From NCBI GenBank assembly GCA_051002015.1, contig JBPCMS010000036.1:1-5951 (forward strand): 5,951 nucleotides of DNA. The letters are read 5' to 3'. A program made the translations under genes and the position numbers. Each line of letters starts with the position of its first letter. Position 1 is the first letter of the stretch. The DNA comes from JACDBE01 sp051002015. Lineage in GTDB: Bacteria; Actinomycetota; Acidimicrobiia; Spongiisociales; UBA5794. Positions 1 through 5,951 of this stretch are shown here, one piece after another. Under the pieces are notes generated by a model that saw only the letters and a program-made list of their open reading frames with translations, had not been told where the DNA came from and ran no database searches.

Positions 1-965
1 CCGAGGCAGCCTACCGGGCCTGGTCGGGGGTGGAGACCGTGTCCGCCATCCGGTTGGTGGTGTGCACCGGCGGGCTCGACCTGTACCCGGCCGGTTCCCC
101 GATCGACGCCGCCGGCTACCTCGACGCCATGGATGCCTGCGGGGTCAGCTATGAGGTGCTCGATGCCGCCGACGCCATGCGACGATGGCCGATGTTCCAC
201 CTCGACCCCGACACCACCGTGGTGCATCAGGCCGATGGAGGGCTGGTGCGGGCGGTGGCGGCCAACGCCGCCCATCGCCGGCTTGCCGTCGGCAACGGGA
301 CGACCCTGCTCGACCGGACCCCGGTGCGCCGCATCGAGCCCAAACGCGCCGGGTTCGTGATCACGGCCGGAGAGGAGCGGGTGCCGGTCGACCGTCTGAT
401 CATCACCGCCGACGCCTGGACCAACGAGGTGATCGCCGGGCTGGGGTGTTCGATCAACCTCACCGTCACCCAGGAGCAGGTCGCCTACTTCCCCATCCGC
501 TCCGGCTCGGGCACCGAGCGGATGCCGGTGTGGATCTGGATGGACGATCCCTCGTTCTACGGGCTGCCCTCCGTGGACGGATCGGGTGCCAAGATCGGCC
601 AGGACGTCGGAGGGGCCGTGGTCACCGGCGACGACCGCTCGTTCGACCCGGATCCCGGCTACCGGGAGCGGCTGATCGGCTTCCAGGAGCGGTTGATCCC
701 GGGATCGACCGGGCCGATCGTCGAGGAGCGGACCTGCCTGTACACCATGACTCCCGACCGCGAGTTCGTTCTCGACCATCTCCCCGGTCACGAGGGCGCC
801 GTGATCGGGCTCGGGGCCGCCCACGGCTTCAAGTTCGCCTCGGTGTTCGGGCGAATCCTCTCCGACCTCGCCATCGACGGCGCCACCGAACACGACATCG
901 CCAGCTGGTCGGCGACCCGCCCCATCCTCACCCAGACCGGCGCCGCCACCTCGTTCCTGCTGTGA
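1..965 (+). CDS. FAD-dependent amine oxidase, monomeric sarcosine oxidase (MSOX) / N-methyltryptophan oxidase type; 5' end outside window
   Basis: This is the C-terminal part, about 320 codons, of a DadA/MSOX-family flavoenzyme. The family oxidises secondary amines such as N-methyl amino acids, using FAD and O2 and releasing H2O2. The reading frame is open from base 3. GTG at 30 is unlikely to be the start, because family-like sequence (EAAYRAW) precedes it; the Rossmann FAD-binding N-terminus of roughly 60-70 residues must lie upstream. Three landmarks match MSOX. GSGAKIG has its Lys codon at 591-593, at the place of the O2-activating Lys265. TCLYTMTPD has its Cys codon at 735-737, at the place of Cys315, which binds FAD covalently. 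GAAHGFKFAS has its Lys codon at 831-833. The end (EHDIASWSATRP) also resembles the MSOX C-terminus. The stop TGA overlaps the start of the next gene. The family is well supported; the substrate is unknown and could be sarcosine, another N-methyl amino acid or a different amine. Confidence 0.9.
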   Translation, partial: EAAYRAWSGVETVSAIRLVVCTGGLDLYPAGSPIDAAGYLDAMDACGVSYEVLDAADAMRRWPMFHLDPDTTVVHQADGGLVRAVAANAAHRRLAVGNGTTLLDRTPVRRIEPKRAGFVITAGEERVPVDRLIITADAWTNEVIAGLGCSINLTVTQEQVAYFPIRSGSGTERMPVWIWMDDPSFYGLPSVDGSGAKIGQDVGGAVVTGDDRSFDPDPGYRERLIGFQERLIPGSTGPIVEERTCLYTMTPDREFVLDHLPGHEGAVIGLGAAHGFKFASVFGRILSDLAIDGATEHDIASWSATRPILTQTGAATSFLL

Positions 966-2956
966 CCATCGCTCCCCGGTACGACGTGGCCGTCGAGCGC
1001 TCGGTGCGGGTGCGGATGGTGGACGGCGTCGAGCTGGCGCTGACCACATACCGCCCGGACGCCGCTGGTCGGTTCCCCGCCGTGGTGGAGTCGCTCCCCT
1101 ACCGCAAGGACGACGACTGTTTCAGCCGCGACTGGCAGACGTTCGCCTACCTCGCCGCCAGGGGGATCGCCGGGGTCCGCATCGACATCAGGGGGACGGG
1201 GGCATCGGACGGGATCGCCAGAGGCGAGTACCTACCGATCGAGCAGCAGGACAACGTCGCCGTCATGGAATGGCTGGCGAGCCAGGCGTGGTGCACCGGG
1301 CGTCTCGGGATGTGGGGCATCTCCTGGGGCGGGTTCTCGGCGTTGCAGACGGCGATGCTGCGGCCGCCCATGCTGGAGGCGATCTGCGCCATGCACGCCA
1401 CCCACGACCGCTTTGCCACCGACGTCCACTACATCGGCGGCGCCCTCCATCTGTTCGAGCAGGTGGACTGGCCGGTGGGGATGCTGGTCCAGAACCTGCT
1501 GCCCCCCGACCCCGACATCGTCGGGGCCCGCTGGACGGAGATGTGGCGGGAGCGACTGGAGGCCACCCCGCAGTGGCTGCCCGACTGGCTGACCCACCAG
1601 ACCCGTGACGCCTTCTGGAGGCACGGCTCGCCGTGCGAGGACTACCGGGCGATCACGGCGCCGACGTTGCTCATCGGCGGCTGGCTCGATCCGTACGTGG
1701 ACGGGATGCTCGAGCTGCTCGCCAACCTCGAGGCTCCCAAGCGGGCGGTGATCGGCCCGTGGGGGCACTATCGGCCCGCCACCGGGGTCCCCGGCCCCAC
1801 CCTCGATCATTTCGATCTGCTCACCCGCTGGTTCACCCAGTGGCTCACCGACGAGGACACCGGGGTGATGGACGACCCGCTGCTCATCGCCTACGTCCGC
1901 TCCGGCCCGCCGTACGACCCGCCCGACGGTGCCGCCCCGGGCTCATGGCGGGCCGAACCGGCGTGGCCCCTCACCGACGGCGAGCGGTCGGTGCTCCATC
2001 TCGACCGAGGCCGCCTGACCGATGCGCCCGCCCCCGTCACCGATGCCGTCTCCTGGGAGGGGCCATGGACCATCGGCACCGCCAGCCCGTTCTGGGACCT
2101 CGCCGGGACCGGGTCGTCGGACACGTCGGGTGACGATGCCTCCGCCCTGGTGTGGGAAACCGACACGCTGCCCGGCCCGGTCGAGATCCTGGGGAGGGTC
2201 GAGGTGACGGTCGACGTCGAGGTCGACCAACCGGGGGGCCGGCTCATCGCCCATGTGGTGGACGTGGCCCCCGACGGATCCTGCTGGTTCGTCACCAGGG
2301 GGGTGCTCAACCTGGCGCACCGGTCCGACATGGCCACCCCCGAGGTGGAGCCGGTCGGCGAGCCATTCCCGGTGACGGTGGCCACGGTGCACACCTCCGC
2401 CGTGTTCGGCGCCGGTCACCGGATCCGGGTCACCCTGGCGGGGGCGGACTTCCCGGTGGTGATGCCGCCGCCCCGCCCCGTCCGGCTCACCATCCACACC
2501 GGGCCGGGACACCAGGCCCGGTTGGTCCTCCCGGTGGTGCCGCCGCGGTCGCCCCCCCGCACCCTGACCATCCCCGCCGCCGTTCCCCAGCCGGAACCGT
2601 CCTCCCGGCTCAGGGACGTCGACCGGCACCTGATCGAGCGTCTTGACACCGGGATCCGGGTCTCCCGGCAGGTCGACACCGTCGAGCTCCAGCCGGAGCG
2701 GGGACCGCTCACCTACCGATGGAGGCAGGACACCTGGGTGGAGGGCGACGACGCCGACCCGACGGCCTTCCGAGCCGGGGCGAGCGCCTCCACCGCTCTC
2801 GAGCGCCGGGGCTGGGCCGTGGGGGCGCAGGCCGACGTCGCCCTCACCGCCGACGCATCCGATCTGCATCTGGCCATCTCGGTGCGGGCCACCCACGACG
2901 GCGAGTCGGTGTGGGCCGACCGCATCGTCCGGTCGATCCCCAGGCGATGGACCTGA
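962..2956 (+). CDS. CocE/NonD family alpha/beta hydrolase (peptidase S15-like), long form
   Basis: A 664-residue serine hydrolase of the Xaa-Pro dipeptidyl-peptidase/cocaine-esterase family, which cleaves esters or amides of small acyl groups. Residues about 14-280 form the alpha/beta hydrolase core. The catalytic triad can be read as Ser121 in GISWGG, Asp243 in GGWLDPY and His269 in GPWGHY. Tyr47 in LPYRKDD sits where CocE has its oxyanion-hole Tyr. Residues about 285-530 fit the PepX_C jelly-roll domain. Residues about 540-664 form an additional C-terminal domain found in a longer subfamily with no assigned role. No signal peptide is visible, so it is probably cytoplasmic. The GTG start at 962 was chosen because it overlaps the upstream stop as GTGA and no Shine-Dalgarno sequence is visible, which points to translational coupling. 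GTG at 986 is an alternative. An open frame reaching upstream to 185 is only a shadow of the oxidase gene. The substrate cannot be inferred. Confidence 0.93.
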   Translation: MTIAPRYDVAVERSVRVRMVDGVELALTTYRPDAAGRFPAVVESLPYRKDDDCFSRDWQTFAYLAARGIAGVRIDIRGTGASDGIARGEYLPIEQQDNVAVMEWLASQAWCTGRLGMWGISWGGFSALQTAMLRPPMLEAICAMHATHDRFATDVHYIGGALHLFEQVDWPVGMLVQNLLPPDPDIVGARWTEMWRERLEATPQWLPDWLTHQTRDAFWRHGSPCEDYRAITAPTLLIGGWLDPYVDGMLELLANLEAPKRAVIGPWGHYRPATGVPGPTLDHFDLLTRWFTQWLTDEDTGVMDDPLLIAYVRSGPPYDPPDGAAPGSWRAEPAWPLTDGERSVLHLDRGRLTDAPAPVTDAVSWEGPWTIGTASPFWDLAGTGSSDTSGDDASALVWETDTLPGPVEILGRVEVTVDVEVDQPGGRLIAHVVDVAPDGSCWFVTRGVLNLAHRSDMATPEVEPVGEPFPVTVATVHTSAVFGAGHRIRVTLAGADFPVVMPPPRPVRLTIHTGPGHQARLVLPVVPPRSPPRTLTIPAAVPQPEPSSRLRDVDRHLIERLDTGIRVSRQVDTVELQPERGPLTYRWRQDTWVEGDDADPTAFRAGASASTALERRGWAVGAQADVALTADASDLHLAISVRATHDGESVWADRIVRSIPRRWT

Positions 2957-2980
2957 CCACGGCTCAGGAGGGACGCCTGG
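2940..2980. terminator. Dyad-symmetric element between convergent genes, candidate bidirectional terminator
   Basis: CCAGGCG (2940-2946) pairs perfectly with CGCCTGG (2974-2980). Nested inside, CCTGA (2952-2956) pairs with TCAGG (2964-2968). Both stems share the same centre at base 2960, with a symmetric 5x5 internal loop between them and a 7-base apical loop. The centre is also the midpoint of the 7-base gap between the two stop codons. There is no T-tract on either side, so this is not a canonical intrinsic terminator. Part of the inner stem is automatic, because both genes end in TGA. The terminator role is inference from position and symmetry. Confidence 0.4.
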
Positions 2981-3626
2981 TCAACCGGAACATCACACCG
3001 TGCAGCTCGTTGGCCAGACCCATCGAGGGATCGGCGAGCGTCTCCATCAGCTCGAAGTCCGCACCGAGGACGCGGTCGATCTCTCGGCGCCAGCCCGCCA
3101 CGTCGAGCCCCTTGGCCAGGCTGACGGCGAGCAGCAACGCCCCCCGCGGTCGCGTCCATCTGGTCAGGTTCGCCGCATACGGTGCCTGCAGGCCCGGAGG
3201 GATCATGTGGAAGCAGCCTCGATCGAGGACGGCGTCGAAGCTCCGATCCGGCAGCGTGCCGCTCGACGTGGCATCGGCGGCGAGGAAGGTGACTCCTTCC
3301 ACCGAGCCGTGGGTGTCACGGGCACGCTGGATGGCGTGCTCGGAGAAGTCGAACCCCACCACCCTGAACCCGCGCCCGGCCAACCAGGCGGCATGCTCCC
3401 CCGAGCCACATCCGACATCGAGGATCTCGGCACCGGGCGCCAACCACCCCTCCTCGACCGCCCGTTCCAGGGTCTCGCCACCTCCGGCGCTCTGCCAGGG
3501 GTAGGACCCGCGCCTGGCCCAGCGCTGGTCCCAACGCCGCTGCCGCATCCTTCGCTGCACGCTCGCGGGCATGGCCTTCTCGGCGGCACGGGTGATTGCC
3601 TTGCGGGTCCGTCCGATGGCGGACAT
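2964..3626 (-). CDS. Class I SAM-dependent methyltransferase
   Basis: A 220-residue Rossmann-fold methyltransferase that transfers a methyl group from S-adenosylmethionine. A basic N-terminal segment (residues about 1-40, rich in Arg and Lys) precedes the core. Motif I is ILDVGCGSGEHAAWLAGRG at residues 68-86. The acidic end of strand 2 is VVGFDFS (Asp93), the adenine-contact region is AADAT (Asp118), and FDAVLDRGCFHMIP follows at 130-143. The DRGCFH signature is common in small-molecule methyltransferases of the TPMT/TehB-like kind, so a thiol or metalloid substrate is possible but not shown. I chose ATG at 3626 because AGGGGG (3632-3637) lies 5 bases upstream. A GTG at 3632 would add two residues but leaves no room for that ribosome site. 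The gene converges on the hydrolase and diverges from the sulfatase, so it is probably transcribed alone. No transmembrane segment is apparent. Confidence 0.88.
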   Translation of the reverse strand: MSAIGRTRKAITRAAEKAMPASVQRRMRQRRWDQRWARRGSYPWQSAGGGETLERAVEEGWLAPGAEILDVGCGSGEHAAWLAGRGFRVVGFDFSEHAIQRARDTHGSVEGVTFLAADATSSGTLPDRSFDAVLDRGCFHMIPPGLQAPYAANLTRWTRPRGALLLAVSLAKGLDVAGWRREIDRVLGADFELMETLADPSMGLANELHGVMFRLTRRPS

Positions 3627-3631
3627 CGACA

Positions 3632-3637
3632 CCCCCT
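3632..3637 (-). promoter_or_regulatory. Ribosome binding site deciding the methyltransferase start
   Basis: On the minus strand AGGGGG is followed by five bases and then ATG (3626-3624). It overlaps the competing in-frame GTG at 3632, which favours the ATG. A second purine-rich block, AGGAG, lies further upstream at 3646-3650, 13 bases from the GTG, and is less well placed. Confidence 0.55.
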
Positions 3638-3760
3638 GTCCCTATCTCCTCGTCTACTCCCTGCTGGAACGGTACACCGATGGGCCGATCGACCCCTTGC
3701 CATTTACGGGATGGGGTGATCCAATGCGGTTGTCGTTCTCGGGCGGGGGCGACCGATCGA

Positions 3761-3766
3761 GGGGAG
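3761..3766 (+). promoter_or_regulatory. Ribosome binding site of the sulfatase gene
   Basis: GGGGAG ends six bases before ATG at 3773. It fixes that ATG as the start over the in-frame GTG at 3716, which would put a non-hydrophobic 19-residue extension ahead of an otherwise normal signal peptide. Confidence 0.7.
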
Positions 3767-3772
3767 AGCATC

Positions 3773-3862
3773 ATGCGACGGGGGCGCCGTTTCGGTCTGC
3801 TCATGGTGCTGGCCGTGCTGGCGGGTCTCGCCGCCACCTTGCCGGCTTCGGTGTCGGAGGCG
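3773..3862 (+). other. Signal peptide region of the sulfatase
   Basis: A basic start (RRGRR), a hydrophobic stretch at residues 7-23 (FGLLMVLAVLAGLAATL) and a small-residue site near SEA/AP (residues 28-32) make a signal peptide with likely cleavage after Ala30. No lipobox cysteine is present. The arginine pair before FGLL weakly resembles a Tat motif, so Sec versus Tat export cannot be decided by eye. Confidence 0.8.
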
Positions 3863-5951
3863 GCACCGGGCTCGGGCCCGGTGCTGGCCCAGGGTTCGGG
3901 GTCGCAGCCAAACTTTGTGGTGGTGGTGACCGATGATCAGCGGTGGGACACCATCGGGCGCTGTCTCCCCACGTTCGACGGTTCCGACTACTCCTCCGGT
4001 GCCGACTCGTGCATGCCCCAGGTGGCGCAGAAGCTGATCGCCAACGGTGTCACCTTCCTCAAGGGCGAGGTTCACCAGTCGTTGTGCTGCCCGTCCCGGG
4101 CCAGCATCCTCACCGGTCAGTACTCGCGTCACACCGGGGTCAAGACGCTGGCCGGATCCGACTTCGACGACAGTTCCTCGCTGGCGACCTGGTTGGACGA
4201 CGCCGGGTACCGCACCGGGTTGTTCGGTAAGTATCTCAACGGGTACGGCCAGGCCACGCTCGCCAATTACATCCCACCGGGGTGGGACTCGTTCCACTCC
4301 TTCCATGGCTACCGGGCTTCCACCGACAACCCATACATCGACTACCCGTGGATCGACTGGGAGGAGGGCGACGCCGCCGGGGTCGTGACCCGCCACAACG
4401 ACGCCGACTCGACCTCGACGGCGGCGTGTGCGGTGGGCAACCTGTACTCAACCGATCTGATCTGCCGGCAGGCGAAGGACTTCCTCGCCACGCAGACCAC
4501 CACCCCGTTCCTCCTCTACCTGGCCCCCGCCTCGCCGCACAGCCCCAACACCGTGGCCACCCGCCACATCGGGGCCTATGGCGGGATCGCCATGCCCCAA
4601 TACCCCAGTCACAACGTCATCCCGACACCCAATCCCCCCGCCTACCTGCCGGCGACACCGCTCAGCGACACCACCATGGTCCGCTACCGCGAGGGGCACC
4701 GCAAAGCGCTCCAGTCCAACCTGGCCGCCGACGACATGGTTGGGCAGGTCTACGACCAGTTGTCCACCGACGGCCGGCTGAACAACACGGTGTGGATGTT
4801 CATCTCCGACAACGGGGGCGGCACCGGGGAGCACCGCCTCAGCGGAAAGCAGTGCCCCTATATCGAATGCCACCGCGTCCCCTTCATCGTGGTGTGCCCC
4901 ACCTCGATATGCCCCGGAGCCGGCGCCGGGGTCCGCGACGCCGACAACTACGCCCTCAACATCGACATTGCCCCCACCATCGCCGAGCTGGCCGGGGTCA
5001 CCCCCACCCTGCGGGTCGACGGGCGCAGCCTGGTCCCCATCCTCACCAACCCGACCGCACCGTGGCGCACCGAATGGGCGCTGTACGACAACCAGGAACC
5101 CGTCGACGGGGTCGTGGCCACCTCCACCGACGGCTCGTGGTACAAGTACCTCGTCCTCCCCAACACCGGCGAGACCCAGCTGTTCAACCTCGACAACGAC
5201 CCGTGGGAACTGACCAACCTGTGGGACAACACCGCCTACAGCGCCGTCCAGACCGACATGGCGGCCAAGCTGACCGACTCGCTCAACAACCCCACCCTGA
5301 CGATCACCTCGCAACCACCGGCATCGGGTAGCGGCAGCACCGCCACCATCTCGTACTCGTCCAACGAGACCGTCACCTTCGAGTGTGGTCTGGACGGAGC
5401 CGTCCCGGTCGCCTGCGGCACCGGAACCACCGGGTCGGTCACCTACGACGGGCTGGCGGCGACCACCCACACCGTCACCGTCACCGCCGTCGACCGCTTC
5501 GGTAACGCATCACCCACCAGCACCATCAGCTTCACCCTGACCGGTGGCGGAGGGGGGACCGGTCCCGCCCAACCAACCTTGACCCAGACCCCGACCGACC
5601 CCAGCGGGTCGACCGTCACCTTCTCCTTCACCGGCACCGGGGAGGTCACCTTCGAGTGCACCCTCGACGGGGTCGCCGCCACCTGCACCAGCCCGGTCAC
5701 CTACACCGCGCTGGCCGACGGCGACCACACCTTCTCGGTGGTGGCGATCGACCAAGATGGCGTCCGGTCGACACCCGCCAGCTACACCTGGACGGTGTCG
5801 GAAGACGGCGCCACCACCTTCGACCTGACCGTGACCAGAGCGGGAACCGGCTCGGGGACGGTGCGCAGCACGCCGGCCGGGATCAAATGCGGCACGGACT
5901 GCACCGAGTCGTACGCCTCGGGGACGTCGGTGACGCTCACCGCCAACGTCA
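3773..5951 (+). CDS. Secreted Cys-type sulfatase (N-acetylglucosamine-6-sulfatase-like) with C-terminal Ig-like and InlB-type modules; 3' end outside window
   Basis: The frame is open for 726 codons and has no stop before the window ends. Residues 1-30 form a signal peptide. The sulfatase domain spans about 46-505 and hydrolyses sulfate esters. TDDQ (Asp54, Asp55) and SDNGG (Asp346, Asn347) bind calcium. LCCPSRASILTG carries the C-x-P-S-R signature, so Cys105 should become formylglycine. FGKYLNGYG (Lys153), SPHSP (His256) and Lys359 match other active-site positions. The layout, including CCPSRASILTG, GKYLNGYG and LNNT..FISDNG, follows human GNS, an N-acetylglucosamine-6-sulfatase; the true substrate is unknown. 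After the catalytic domain come two Ig-like modules (507-590 and 600-676), a Gly-rich linker between them, and the beginning of an InlB-B-repeat-like module (682 onward). Such modules usually serve binding or surface attachment. Maturation needs a formylglycine-generating enzyme, which is not in this window. Sixteen cysteines are present, mostly in close pairs. Confidence 0.93.
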   Translation, partial: MRRGRRFGLLMVLAVLAGLAATLPASVSEAAPGSGPVLAQGSGSQPNFVVVVTDDQRWDTIGRCLPTFDGSDYSSGADSCMPQVAQKLIANGVTFLKGEVHQSLCCPSRASILTGQYSRHTGVKTLAGSDFDDSSSLATWLDDAGYRTGLFGKYLNGYGQATLANYIPPGWDSFHSFHGYRASTDNPYIDYPWIDWEEGDAAGVVTRHNDADSTSTAACAVGNLYSTDLICRQAKDFLATQTTTPFLLYLAPASPHSPNTVATRHIGAYGGIAMPQYPSHNVIPTPNPPAYLPATPLSDTTMVRYREGHRKALQSNLAADDMVGQVYDQLSTDGRLNNTVWMFISDNGGGTGEHRLSGKQCPYIECHRVPFIVVCPTSICPGAGAGVRDADNYALNIDIAPTIAELAGVTPTLRVDGRSLVPILTNPTAPWRTEWALYDNQEPVDGVVATSTDGSWYKYLVLPNTGETQLFNLDNDPWELTNLWDNTAYSAVQTDMAAKLTDSLNNPTLTITSQPPASGSGSTATISYSSNETVTFECGLDGAVPVACGTGTTGSVTYDGLAATTHTVTVTAVDRFGNASPTSTISFTLTGGGGGTGPAQPTLTQTPTDPSGSTVTFSFTGTGEVTFECTLDGVAATCTSPVTYTALADGDHTFSVVAIDQDGVRSTPASYTWTVSEDGATTFDLTVTRAGTGSGTVRSTPAGIKCGTDCTESYASGTSVTLTANV
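4085..4099 (+). other. Formylglycine (C-x-P-S-R) site of the sulfatase
   Basis: These codons encode Cys105-Cys106-Pro-Ser-Arg109. In Cys-type sulfatases the first Cys is oxidised to C-alpha-formylglycine by a formylglycine-generating enzyme, and this aldehyde hydrate is the catalytic nucleophile. The signature is intact and is followed by ASILTG. Confidence 0.9.
5291..5800 (+). repeat. Two tandem Ig-like modules in the sulfatase C-terminus
   Basis: Module A (5291-5542) and module B (5570-5800) are diverged copies of the same roughly 80-residue unit, joined by a GGGGGTGPA linker. Both carry VTFEC-x-LDG, a second Cys 9-10 residues later, a VTY-x-x-L turn, an HT(V/F) strand and a V-x-A-(V/I)-D end. 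At the DNA level the 14-base word GTCACCTTCGAGTG recurs exactly at 5372-5385 and 5645-5658, 273 bases (91 codons) apart. Similar Cys-paired Ig-like units are frequent in large secreted actinobacterial proteins. Their usual role is as spacers or ligand binders. Confidence 0.8.
5816..5951 (+). other. Start of an InlB-B-repeat-like module in the sulfatase, cut by the window end
   Basis: Residues 682-726 (FDLTVTRAGTGSGTV, STPAGIKCGTDC, then SYASGTSVTLTA) match the pattern of divergent InlB B-repeat domains: LTV-x-x-x-GTGSGTV, PAGI-x-C-x-x-x-C and a G-x-x-V-x-L-x-A ending. The module differs from the Ig-like repeats before it. More copies or a cell-wall anchor could follow beyond the window. Confidence 0.7.

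Larger units (their letters stand above)
3627..3772. promoter_or_regulatory. Divergent intergenic region between methyltransferase and sulfatase genes
   Basis: These 146 bases separate two head-to-head genes and therefore should contain both promoters. I cannot assign convincing -35/-10 pairs. TTGCCA at 3698-3703 resembles a -35 box for the sulfatase, but no good -10 follows at 17 bases. An imperfect inverted repeat flanks it: GATCGACCCC at 3687-3696 and GGGGTGATC at 3713-3721, which differ by one missing base. This might be an operator, although GATC- and CGATCG-like words are common in such DNA. Confidence 0.45.

Noticed and set aside
185..961. Open upstream extension of the hydrolase frame
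   Set aside because: It lies inside the oxidase gene in another frame; its translation is Arg/Gly/Pro-rich and lacks family features, while hydrolase similarity begins only after 962.
1943..2896. Long minus-strand open frame of 317 codons opposite the hydrolase
   Set aside because: Low-complexity Gly/Arg/Pro/His-rich translation is typical of the antisense strand of GC-rich genes; the opposite strand has clear family motifs.
3621..3641. GGACA/TGTCC inverted repeat over the methyltransferase start
   Set aside because: Only 5 bp with an 11-base loop; too weak to claim a hairpin or operator.
3666..3694. GGAAC followed by a CGACC word, resembling an ECF sigma promoter
   Set aside because: The spacing is too long and the second element matches poorly; such words are frequent by chance in this composition.
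2643..3719. Plus-strand open frame crossing the hydrolase end and the methyltransferase
   Set aside because: It spans two well-supported genes in the wrong frame or strand and has an unstructured Pro/Arg/Gly-rich translation.
4282..5331. Plus-strand open frame of 349 codons within the sulfatase
   Set aside because: It is the wrong frame of the sulfatase gene, with an Arg/Pro/His-rich translation and no recognisable domain.
4448..5470. Minus-strand open frame of 340 codons opposite the sulfatase
   Set aside because: The Gly/Val-rich translation is an antisense shadow of the sulfatase, which keeps its motifs and frame throughout.
5291..5800. Possible sequencing-level tandem duplication in the sulfatase tail
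   Set aside because: The two modules are strongly diverged apart from a 14-base word and are separated by a linker, so they are old protein repeats and not a recent duplication or an assembly artefact.

Overview
The window is very GC-rich and densely packed with genes. It uses GTG as well as ATG starts and has C- or G-ending codons throughout. This, together with a secreted multi-module protein carrying Cys-paired Ig-like repeats, suggests a high-GC actinobacterium. An Acidimicrobiia-type lineage is a guess from protein style and not demonstrated. I see no RNA genes, CRISPR arrays, insertion sequences or phage genes.

Left part (1-2956, + strand): the 3' end of a monomeric-sarcosine-oxidase-type FAD amine oxidase is followed by a complete 664-residue CocE/NonD (peptidase S15-like) serine hydrolase. 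The two overlap by four bases (GTGA), so they are probably translated together from one operon. A plausible but unproven division of labour is that the hydrolase cleaves an ester or amide and the oxidase oxidises the released secondary amine or N-methyl amino acid.

Middle (2964-3626, - strand): a small class I SAM-dependent methyltransferase converges on the hydrolase with only 7 bases between the stop codons. A dyad-symmetric element (2940-2980) is centred exactly on that gap and could act as a bidirectional terminator. On the other side, a 146-base divergent intergenic region (3627-3772) separates the methyltransferase from the next gene and must hold promoters for both.

Right part (3773-5951 and beyond, + strand): a large secreted sulfatase with a signal peptide and a complete catalytic domain of the N-acetylglucosamine-6-sulfatase type, with a Cys-type formylglycine site. 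It continues into two Ig-like modules and the start of an InlB-B-repeat-like module, and runs off the window end without a stop. Its cysteines fall almost entirely into close pairs, as expected of an extracellular disulfide-bonded enzyme. It probably desulfates an extracellular sulfated glycan or a similar compound.

Nothing here is a clear new defence or mobile system. The items most worth following up are the modular sulfatase, the coupled oxidase/hydrolase pair and the symmetric element between the convergent genes.
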